In this document: positions 16,821 to 25,900 of the stretch, piece after piece
How the letters are laid out: each line of letters starts with the position of its first letter
Numbering within the stretch: position 1 is the first letter of the stretch
Assembly (NCBI GenBank): GCA_947491305.1
Contig: CANLIL010000021.1
Location: 1 to 41,388, forward strand
DNA from: Flavobacteriales bacterium
Lineage (GTDB): Bacteria > Bacteroidota > Bacteroidia > Flavobacteriales_D > Crocinitomicaceae
Direction: 5' to 3'
DNA: 41,388 nt
Program-made: the position numbers and the translations under genes
The notes under the pieces: model-generated
Seen by the model: only the letters and a program-made list of their open reading frames with translations
What the model was told of the DNA's origin: nothing
The model's database searches: none

Positions 16821-17656
16821 TGGATTATTTAGAACTAACAATCGATTTTCAACCCAAAGATCCTTGGGCTGAAATTGCACTCGTACAATTGGCGGACCAA
16901 GGTTATGAAAGTTTTGTTGAAACAGAAACTGGAATTGTAGCTTACGCCCAAGTAACAGCAGTTGATGTGCTTCAACCTTTGAAAGGCACATTTTTAGCAG
17001 AAGTTCAATCGGATGTTGCAATTACCTATAAAACTAAAATAATTCCACAACAAAATTGGAACGCAACTTGGGAAGCTGATTTTCAGCCAGTAGTTGTTGA
17101 AGATTACTTGACGATTTTAGCGCCTTTTCACGATAAAACGAACCGTAAGGGAATGTTGGTTGAGATATTGCCTAAAATGTCGTTTGGAACAGGGCACCAT
17201 CAAACAACATGGATGATGTCAAAAGCACTTTTTGAATTGGAAAAAATGCCAAAAAAAGTGTTGGATATGGGAACTGGAACAGGTGTTTTAGCCATCATTG
17301 CTGAAAAATTAGGGGCAGAACAAATTGTAGCTGTTGACATTGAAGATTGGTCAGTAGAAAATACAATCGAAAATGCAGAACGTAATGATTGCCATGCAAT
17401 TACAGCAATTTGTGGAGATATTGATGTGATAGAAGAGCAACAGTTTGACTTGATTTTAGCGAACATCAATAAAAATGTATTAAAATCACATATTCCAACA
17501 TACAGTCAACTTTTGGTTGAAAATGGAACCTTATTTCTAAGTGGATTTTTTGATTCAGATGTCGAAGAATTGGTTAATTTTTGTTTCCAACATGGTTTAA
17601 CGAAACGACGTGTGTTGAACAAAGATAATTGGGCCGCAATTGAATTATACCGTTAA
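16820..17656 (+). CDS. prmA: Ribosomal protein L11 methyltransferase
   Basis: Methylates ribosomal protein L11 using S-adenosylmethionine, in the cytoplasm. The start at 16820 (MDYLELTIDFQPKDPW) shares one base with the tpiA stop; a longer frame from 16706 runs through tpiA and is rejected. After an N-terminal substrate-recognition domain comes the linker EILPKMSFGTGHHQTTWMM (about residues 115-133), then motif I VLDMGTGTGVLAIIAEKLGA, the acidic strand IVAVDIEDWSVENTIENAERN and motif IV DLILANINKNVL. The 278 residues match the Bacteroidota form. Its position directly after tpiA and upstream (here at a distance) of clpS follows a flavobacterial order I recall. Confidence 0.96.
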   Translation: MDYLELTIDFQPKDPWAEIALVQLADQGYESFVETETGIVAYAQVTAVDVLQPLKGTFLAEVQSDVAITYKTKIIPQQNWNATWEADFQPVVVEDYLTILAPFHDKTNRKGMLVEILPKMSFGTGHHQTTWMMSKALFELEKMPKKVLDMGTGTGVLAIIAEKLGAEQIVAVDIEDWSVENTIENAERNDCHAITAICGDIDVIEEQQFDLILANINKNVLKSHIPTYSQLLVENGTLFLSGFFDSDVEELVNFCFQHGLTKRRVLNKDNWAAIELYR

Positions 17657-17666
17657 ACCTTTTTTT

Positions 17667-20600
17667 ATGCAACGCATTTTATTTTTTTGTATTCTTTTTG
17701 TTTCGACGCATGTGTTTGGTCAAACATTTTCAGAAAATCGCGAAAAATTCGCTAAGGAATTTCATCAATTATTATCCGATTATGGCAAGGGTGATTACCA
17801 AGAGTTTAGTAAAAAAGTAGTTGCAAAAGAATTAATTGAAAATCCAGCTTTTACGGCTGCCTATTTTTCAAAAATGGTAGCTGTCTCTAACCAATTGGTT
17901 GAGAAAAAAATGAAACCCTATCCAGAAATTTACAATTATGTGTATTCTGTTGTTGCGTTGGTTCAAACGAAACAATCAACGGCCAGTTTTAACGCTTGGC
18001 ATAGTACAATAGATAAATTGTTATTGTCAAAAAACGCCAAAAAATTTGAAGATTTTATTGACTTGTCTGCAAGCTTTTTTTCGGCTAGAAAAATTGCGAT
18101 TGCATCGAACTTCACTTGGTTTTATGAAGGAGGAAGCTTTTCTTTTGATTACAGCGATAAGCCAATTTTCCGTTTTGAAGGTGGTAACTTAGCATGTAAA
18201 ATCGAAAACAACCGAAAGTCATCTAAAAGTGATCCTGATTTTTTAGACAGTTTGGTGATTTATAAAACTTCTGGTGAATTTGACCCTTTGACAAAAAAAT
18301 GGACCGGTAAAAATGGAAAAGTAACGTGGGAGAAAGTTGGCTTGTCTGCACAAACAACCTTTGCAGTTTTAGAAAATTATGAAGTCAATTGTAAAGTTTC
18401 ATACATTAACGTTGATTCTGTTTTATTGACGAGTACGTATTTTAAACAACCAATTTTAGGGAGTTTAACGGACAAAGCAATCACTATCAACCGTGAAATT
18501 GACCGTGTGTATCCACAATTTACTTCTTCCAATAAATTATTAGAAATTAATAAAATTGTTCCTTCTATCGATTATAAAGGTGGTTTTTCTTTGGAGGGCG
18601 CTAATTTCGTTGGAAAAGGGACTGTGAAAATTCCAGCAGCAATTACGTTCTATAAAAATGACAAACCCTTTATTCGTCAATTTGGGCAAGAGGTTATTGT
18701 GAACCAACAATCACTAAGAATGTACCAATCTGCAAGTACGATTTATTTAGGTGCTACAGATTCTATTTACCATCCTAGTGTTTCCTTTTTTTACGATATT
18801 TCAGCAAAGAAAATTGAATTTGCACGCTCAGCTAGTGGTTTAGGTCAAGCTCCTTTTCAAGATTCATACCATCAAATCGATGTCTACGCGCCCAAAATTG
18901 TTTGGCATTTAGATTCAATGTCGCTTAGTTTTACGTATGATGTTGGAACTTCCCAAGAAAAAAGGAGTGCAGTTTTTGAATCGAAAGCATTTTTTGACAA
19001 TCAACTCTATACTAAATTTCAAGGTTTACAAGGTGGTAATTCCATTAACGACTTGTATCAATATGCTTACAAAAATGATGTGTATGAGTTTGACGAGGGA
19101 ACAGCTGCTACTGCTTTGAAATTAATTATAGATCAAGCTAAACCTATCTTATTGGAATTGTCAAATGCTGGATTTATTCAATACGATCTGGTTGCAAAGC
19201 GCGTGAAAATAAATTCAAAACTAGAAAATTTTGTCAAGGCAAAAATGGCCAAAACAGATTATGATAACATTCGTTTTATTGCAGATTTACGACCGATTGC
19301 ACTTCAGAATTACACCGAAGATGAACTGCGAAAAGATCCAAATTTAGGACGTTTGAAACAATTGTACCAACATCAAAACAGCGTGCGTAAAGCAGCTCAA
19401 TATTTTGCGAAAATTAATTTAAAGTCCTTTGATTTAAAGGTGATTTCAGTTGATGAGTTTAATATTGCTGAAAAACAACAAGCGTTCATTGTACCAGACA
19501 ATAGTGAAATCACCATGAAACGTAATCGTTCAGTTGATTTTACGGGTTGGGTTAACGTTGGTAAATTGGAAGTAAAAGTTTTGAATGGAAGTTTTAACTA
19601 CGAAAAATTTAAAATTAACTTAGACAAAACAGCTTCAGCCATTTTCAAAGTGAAGCCTTTAACTGAAAAAGATGGTTCTAAATCAATTGCTTTACAAAGT
19701 GCTATTCAAGGAATAATTGGTGAGATATTAATTGATTCTACGATTAATAAGTCTGGAAATGATTTAAAAATTTCAAGTTTCCCCAAATTAATTGTCGGAA
19801 ATAAAACAAACGTTTATTACAATTCAAAGGAAATTTTCAAGGGCGCATACGACAGTACTCGTTTTTATTACACGATTGCACCGTTTGTATTGGATAGTTT
19901 AGCCAATTTCAAAGAAAATTCGTTTGCGTTGAATGGCGAATTAACGTCAGCCGGAATCTTTCCAACGATTAAACAAGCGTTAAAAATTATGCCAGATTAT
20001 TCGTTAGGTTTTTCAATGAAAGCACCAAAAGAAGGCTACAGTTTTTATGCGACAAGTGCCGCTTATTCGAATAAAATTGTATTATCGAACAATGGATTGC
20101 AAGGCGCTGGAAGCATAGATTTTATTTCAGCAAATGCAGAATCTAAGCTGTTGAGTTTTTTGCCAGATTCGACAATTGGGATGGCGAAGTTTACCAATAA
20201 ACCTGTTGAATCAGGAATTGAATACCCTGATATGAATGCTGACTTAGCCTTTATTTCATTCTTGCCGAAAGAAGCAAAAATGTATGTGCGATCGCATCCA
20301 AAAAGCGGAATCAGCATTTTTAACAATGAAGCCAATTTAAAAGGTACAGCTGTCATTAGTAAATTGGGTGTTACAGCAACAGGTTCAATCAACTATAAAA
20401 AAGCAGCAAGTCATTCTACCAATTTCGTTTTCAAACGTTGGAATATTTTAGCAGATACATCAAGTTTTATTCTTCGAAATGATTCCATTGTTGTGAATCA
20501 AAATCCTGTTGCTTTCGAAGCGGATAATGTGAAGTCTAAAATTTCCTTCAAAGAACGCGTAGGTGAATTTTATTCCAACAGTGGAGCAACACGAGTTTAT

Positions 20601-22271
20601 TTTCCAGATAACCAATTTGCTTGTAACATGGATAAATTTGTTTGGAAAATGGAATCCATCTTTGTCGACATGGAAGCTGGTTCAACCAACCAATCTAGAG
20701 AGTTGGACATTGACGGGCCTAATTTCTTCTCTACAAATCCGAAACAAGACTCGTTGAATTTCAAAGCACAAAAAGCTAAGTTTGATATTTCTCAAAAAAT
20801 CATTTATTGTTCAGGTGTTAATTATGTTCCAGTTGCAGATGCGCGAATTTATCCAGATAGTTCAAAATTATTAATTCGTGTAAAAGCTAAAATCGATCCT
20901 TTTGTGAACGCTGAAATTATTGCCAATTCAATTACAAAATACCATTCGTTCAATTCTGTTGAGGCAACAATATTAACCCGTAAATCATATGAAGCCAAAG
21001 GAAAATACAATTATTACAATGCAGATAGTTTGTTGACACAAATTGATATGAAAACGATTTATGTTGATACCTCTTTTCAAACGATTGCAAAAGGAGTTAT
21101 TGCAAAAGATTCAGCTTTCCAACTTAGTAAACAATTTGATTTTTATGGAAATTTAACTATTCAAGCAGGAAATAAGTTCTTATTATTTGATGGTGCGACT
21201 AGAATAAACCATTCGTGCGATAAATTTGATCGTAATTGGATGAGTTTTAGTGCGCCAATTGATCCGCAAAACATTCAAATTCCTGTTTCTACTGAAATGA
21301 AAAATTTAGAAAAGGAGCCACTTTCAGCAGGAATTGTATGGCGCAATTCTCCAAATACTGATAGTATTGTTTTGTATCCTACGTTTTTATCAAAAATTGA
21401 AGACAAGACAGATCCTATTTTCTTTACATCCAATGGTTTTCTTCAATACAACAAAAAGTCAGCTGAATTTCAAATTGGCTCAAAAGAAAAGCTGAAAAAT
21501 CAAGTTGATGTGGGTAATTATTTAGCCTTGAATACAAAAACATGTTCGATGGCAGGAAATGGAACGATTCAACTTGGTTTTGATTATGGCGCAGTAAAAA
21601 TTGATGCAGTAGGAGGGATAACTTACGATCAAGAAAGTGGAGAAACTGCAGTGAATATGACGGCTAAGTTTCAAATTCCGCTGATGCAGAATCAATTTGA
21701 AGCAATGGCGAAGAAAATCAATAACATCGATGGGTTGAAATTAGTCGAATTGAAAAACACTAATTTAGAACAAGCCTTGTTGACTTGGACCGATCAAAAA
21801 ACAACCGATAAATTCAAATCCGATTATACTTTAAAAGGGGAGGTTAAAAAATTGCCTAATAACCTTGAAGATGGAATTGTAATTACGGGAATTAAAATGC
21901 AAAGTTTCGATAAAGTTGATGCCCAAGAGAAAGGTTTAAAAACGTCTGTTTCGACAGCTTCGCTTGTCAATTTTTATGGAATACCAATTTTAAAAAATGT
22001 TCCATTTAGGTTGTTTCTTCAGCAAATTTACAGTGAAAATGGTGCGGATCGTTTTGGAATGCAATTCAATTTACCGGCAGGAAACGATTATTATTTTGAT
22101 TATGAATTTGAGAAAAAAGACGGTTTCTTACGCGTAATTTCAGGTGACGTTGATTTGATGAATGACATTCGTTCACTTAAATCGGATAAAAAACAACATA
22201 AAAACTTTAAATTTGACGCAGCTACGCAACAAATTTATTTAAGTAAATTTTTAAGACTATTTGAACTTTAA
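17667..22271 (+). CDS. Giant exported protein of unknown function (1534 aa)
   Basis: I cannot assign this to a known family. The start at 17667 gives a signal peptide MQRILFFCILFVSTHVFGQ, cleaved before TFSENREKF; the nine residues readable upstream (from 17640) come from a TTG inside prmA. After a helical N-terminal region (about residues 20-170) nearly all of the protein is beta-type alternation with phrases recalling OstA/LptA-like or repeating-beta-groove domains, such as FDFYGNLTIQAGNKFLLFDGATRINHS (split over two strands) and AKFDISQKIIYCSGVNYVPVADARIYP. No transmembrane anchor, cysteine cluster, catalytic motif or T9SS-type C-terminal domain is seen; it ends SKFLRLFEL. It lies 10 bp after prmA and 3 bp before plsY, so it is operonic. 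The frame is uninterrupted over 4.6 kb. Confidence 0.78.
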   Translation: MQRILFFCILFVSTHVFGQTFSENREKFAKEFHQLLSDYGKGDYQEFSKKVVAKELIENPAFTAAYFSKMVAVSNQLVEKKMKPYPEIYNYVYSVVALVQTKQSTASFNAWHSTIDKLLLSKNAKKFEDFIDLSASFFSARKIAIASNFTWFYEGGSFSFDYSDKPIFRFEGGNLACKIENNRKSSKSDPDFLDSLVIYKTSGEFDPLTKKWTGKNGKVTWEKVGLSAQTTFAVLENYEVNCKVSYINVDSVLLTSTYFKQPILGSLTDKAITINREIDRVYPQFTSSNKLLEINKIVPSIDYKGGFSLEGANFVGKGTVKIPAAITFYKNDKPFIRQFGQEVIVNQQSLRMYQSASTIYLGATDSIYHPSVSFFYDISAKKIEFARSASGLGQAPFQDSYHQIDVYAPKIVWHLDSMSLSFTYDVGTSQEKRSAVFESKAFFDNQLYTKFQGLQGGNSINDLYQYAYKNDVYEFDEGTAATALKLIIDQAKPILLELSNAGFIQYDLVAKRVKINSKLENFVKAKMAKTDYDNIRFIADLRPIALQNYTEDELRKDPNLGRLKQLYQHQNSVRKAAQYFAKINLKSFDLKVISVDEFNIAEKQQAFIVPDNSEITMKRNRSVDFTGWVNVGKLEVKVLNGSFNYEKFKINLDKTASAIFKVKPLTEKDGSKSIALQSAIQGIIGEILIDSTINKSGNDLKISSFPKLIVGNKTNVYYNSKEIFKGAYDSTRFYYTIAPFVLDSLANFKENSFALNGELTSAGIFPTIKQALKIMPDYSLGFSMKAPKEGYSFYATSAAYSNKIVLSNNGLQGAGSIDFISANAESKLLSFLPDSTIGMAKFTNKPVESGIEYPDMNADLAFISFLPKEAKMYVRSHPKSGISIFNNEANLKGTAVISKLGVTATGSINYKKAASHSTNFVFKRWNILADTSSFILRNDSIVVNQNPVAFEADNVKSKISFKERVGEFYSNSGATRVYFPDNQFACNMDKFVWKMESIFVDMEAGSTNQSRELDIDGPNFFSTNPKQDSLNFKAQKAKFDISQKIIYCSGVNYVPVADARIYPDSSKLLIRVKAKIDPFVNAEIIANSITKYHSFNSVEATILTRKSYEAKGKYNYYNADSLLTQIDMKTIYVDTSFQTIAKGVIAKDSAFQLSKQFDFYGNLTIQAGNKFLLFDGATRINHSCDKFDRNWMSFSAPIDPQNIQIPVSTEMKNLEKEPLSAGIVWRNSPNTDSIVLYPTFLSKIEDKTDPIFFTSNGFLQYNKKSAEFQIGSKEKLKNQVDVGNYLALNTKTCSMAGNGTIQLGFDYGAVKIDAVGGITYDQESGETAVNMTAKFQIPLMQNQFEAMAKKINNIDGLKLVELKNTNLEQALLTWTDQKTTDKFKSDYTLKGEVKKLPNNLEDGIVITGIKMQSFDKVDAQEKGLKTSVSTASLVNFYGIPILKNVPFRLFLQQIYSENGADRFGMQFNLPAGNDYYFDYEFEKKDGFLRVISGDVDLMNDIRSLKSDKKQHKNFKFDAATQQIYLSKFLRLFEL

Positions 22272-22274
22272 AAC

Positions 22275-22889
22275 ATGAATGCACTACTGTTTATATTGAT
22301 TGCTTATTTATTAGGTTCTATTCCAACTGCTGTTTGGGTGGGCAAATCATGGTACAACATTGATGTGAGAAAACACGGAAGTAAAAATGCTGGAGCTACC
22401 AATACGTTTCGTGTGTTAGGAAAAAAACCAGGAATTATCGTTTTAATTATTGATATTATTAAAGGAGCAATCGCTTCTTTGTTGCCCTTATACTTTTATA
22501 CAGGAACTACGGATCAAATTGTGAATCTTCAAATTATTACTTCCATTGTTGCTGTTGTTGGACACGTTTTTCCTTGTTTTGCAAATTTTAAAGGAGGAAA
22601 AGGAGTGGCTACTTCCTTGGGAGTCATCATTGGTTTACATCCGTCAGCGGCCTTAATTTGTATGGCTGTGTTTTTAGTCGTTTTTCTCTCAACGCATTTT
22701 GTCTCGTTGGGCGCAATGTTGGGTGCCTTGACTTTTCCACTTTCCATCGTCTTCGTATTTCATTCACAATCGTTTTGGTTGGTTGTTTTTGCGCATTTTT
22801 TGTCTTTTTTAGTGATTTTAGCGCATCGCAAGAATATAAATCGATTGTTAAAAGGGGAAGAGAGTAAAATGCATGTTTTCAAAAAATAA
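22275..22889 (+). CDS. plsY: Glycerol-3-phosphate acyltransferase PlsY
   Basis: An integral inner-membrane enzyme that acylates glycerol 3-phosphate with acyl-phosphate, the first step of phospholipid synthesis (with PlsX). The three cytosolic motifs are present: AYLLGSIPTAVWVGK (about residues 9-23, the S-P element), RKHGSKNAGATNTFRVLG (about 32-49) and GHVFPCFANFKGGKGVATSLGV (two adjacent motifs, about 97-118). About five hydrophobic helices fill the rest. The 204 residues are normal length. It starts 3 bp after the 1534-residue protein's stop and its own stop lies 45 bp before the giant TPR/SPOR gene, so it is embedded between two exported giants. Confidence 0.95.
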   Translation: MNALLFILIAYLLGSIPTAVWVGKSWYNIDVRKHGSKNAGATNTFRVLGKKPGIIVLIIDIIKGAIASLLPLYFYTGTTDQIVNLQIITSIVAVVGHVFPCFANFKGGKGVATSLGVIIGLHPSAALICMAVFLVVFLSTHFVSLGAMLGALTFPLSIVFVFHSQSFWLVVFAHFLSFLVILAHRKNINRLLKGEESKMHVFKK

Positions 22890-22934
22890 TCGTATAATTG
22901 TAAGCAATTCAATACGAATAAATTTCTTTACCAA

Positions 22935-25900
22935 TTGAGACTTAAAGCGTTTTTCATAGCACTCTTTTTTTTAATTCCATTTTTTGGTGTTGGTCAAACA
23001 GCAAAGGAGTTAAAAAGTGATGCCAATAAATTATTTGAACAAGAACAGTTTGTTGACGCTACGCCGCTTTTTTCTCGCTTATTAGCCATTGAACCTAAAA
23101 ATCACGAATACAATTTTAAGTATGGAACGTGTTTGTTGTTTCAATCCAATGACAAACAGAAAGCGCTAAATTATTTACAATACGCTGTTAAAAGTTCTGA
23201 GATTCAACCGGAAGCATATTTCTACTTAGGAAGGGCTTTTCACTTAAATTATTTGTTCAAAGAAGCGATTAAATCGTACACAAAATTTATTACATTAGCA
23301 CCAAATTCTGACTTAAAAAATGCTGCTGAGCGCTATACCAACATGTGTCAGAATGGAAAAAATAAATTAACACAGTTCACAGATTTTGAAGTCATTGATA
23401 AACAAGAAATTCCATTAGAAGAATTTTATCGTTCGTATAAGTTAACTCAATTAGGTGGTGAATTAATTGTGGTGGCTGAATTTCAAACAAAATTGGATAA
23501 AAAGAAAAATCATCTTCCCTTGGTTTATTTTGGATCGGGTTCAACGGAGATTTATTATGCAAGTTATGGTGAAGACGCAACGAATGGCTTAGATATTTAT
23601 AAACGTTCAAAAGCAAAAAGTGGGGGATGGTCAGAACCCATAAAATTAAGTAGTACAATCAATACATCATTTGACGAGAATTATCCTTTTTTCAATGAAA
23701 AAACTCGTGAGTTATTCTATTCATCGAACAGTTATGAATCGATCGGGGGATTTGATATTTTTAAAGCGAAACAATTCAACGAGGGCCAGTTTTCAAAACC
23801 AACGGCAATAGATTTTGCAATTTCGTCTTCTGATGATGATTTGTTATACATTTCTGATTCATTGGATCAACTTGCTTTTTTTGCCTCTACACGTAATTGT
23901 GAAGCTGGAAAAATTAATTTATATACCATTAAAAATGAGCGATTTATTCAAAATGATCGCTTGGTAAAAGGTGATTTTGTTTCATCGCTTGAAAATGGAA
24001 TTACAGTTTCGGTCATTCAGCAAAAAACAGGTAAAACAATTGGTAATTTTTCTTCCAATGAAAATAAAGGGTATTATTTTTTGTTCCCTGAACCTGGCGC
24101 ATACACGTTTGCATGTAAATTGGCAGCACAATCTGTTGTTATTCCATTAACGGTTGAAATTCCAACGAGCAGTAATCGCTTGCCTTTGGCGCAACAAATC
24201 GTGCATAAACGAATTGGGGGAGAAGATCGCTTGTCGTTGATTAACAGCGACACAATAACAGCCCAGAATAGCCCAGAACTATTGGCTGAATTGATTCGTC
24301 AAAAAGCAACATTAGATCGTTCAACTTCTCCGATGAGTGGTGAAAAAGTCAGTACGGAAAACCAGCAAGAATTAGCTGCAAAAGTCCTTCAGCAAGAAGC
24401 AGAATTGCACAAAAAAACAGCGCTAAAAGCTGAAGCGTTATCAGCAGTGAATACGGAAGTTACTTTAACTGAAAATGCATTTGATTATTCCATTTATCTA
24501 AAAAATAAGCGTTTAGTAGAATTGAATCAAAACTTAAAAGCTTTAATCGTTGCATACAACAATGAAAAAGTTCAAGATAAAAAACAAACAATTTTACAAG
24601 ATGCCAATCAATTGGTTAACGAATTTAAAAAAGTAGAAGAACAAAAAGAAGCACTTTTAATACTCAAACAACAAAGTTTGACACCTGTAAAACAACAATT
24701 ATCAGCTGTTGATCGCTTGCAAATCGCACCCATTCTCGACAAACTTTCAACTGCTGTTGCAGAAAAAAAACCTGCAAATCTGTCACCTACAGAACGTATA
24801 TCCTTGGAAAATTTTCAAGCGCGAAAGCTACAAACTCCTGCTGAGAATTTCATTGCTGTTCAAGATTCCTTAGCGATAAAACAAAAAAAATTAAAAGAGT
24901 TATTGCTTTCAAATGCAAAGGAAATTAGTGCGCTTCAAAATACGATTACGCAACTCGACCAACAATTTGAACAAGTTACTGACATAAAGAAAAGTACTAT
25001 AGAAGAACAAAAAAATAGCGCACTGTCAACCTTGAAAACGTACCAAGAAGAGCAGGCAATCGTCACTAAAAAAACTACTGTTCTGCAAGAAAAAATAAAT
25101 GAAATTCAAACGAAAAACAGTGCTTTATCTGCGGTTTTAGCAACTGAAATCCCTGTGGCAAGTTCTGTTAAAGAGTTGTTAGCTGCATCCCAACAACAAG
25201 TTGCATCAAGTAATTCGACTACTTTACAAGATTTCATCGCTTTAACTGTTCAAAAAAATCCCTTACCTGCCGTTTCAACATCATTGGTCCAAAAATTTGA
25301 AAACGAACAAAAGTCGCATCAACATACCATTGAAAAAATTCAACAAAGTAAAGCCAATGAAACGGTTAAACAAGAAATGTTTGCCACTGAAAACAAACAG
25401 TTTATTGCTCATTTAGATCAAATAGAAACTCAGTTGGATGCTCAAACCCTTCCAACCTTATCAACGAAGGAGCAAGAAATATTGGGGCAATTAGCGCAAC
25501 GTATTCAACAAGCAAAAGAAGCAACAGCTATTTCAATTGCTGACAATTCAAAAGATTCAGATGTTACTAAACAGGAAAAGTCACCTTTAATAAAAGCGAA
25601 TCAACAAAGTAACGTTCTAATTGAAGAACAGCTAAAAAGTTTGCACAATAAATCTACGAATAAATTAACAGCGATTGAATCGAATACTGCTTTAGAAGCT
25701 GCTGAAAAATTGCAATTAATTGAGCAAGAAAATCAATCAATGCAAGTACAAGAAGACAGTATTTATCTTCTAATAGAACAACAAAAACGAGCTGAGCCTT
25801 CACTCGATCTTTCGAAAGAACGCATGGAACTTACTCAATTGAAAAAAGACAGAGAGAAGAATGTTCAATCTGCTATCCAACGTATTGAGCAAGCAGCGAA

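Noticed and set aside
17640-17667. Upstream start (TTG at 17640) for the 1534-residue protein
   Set aside because: It lies inside prmA and would put nine polar residues before a good signal peptide; the ATG at 17667 is better.
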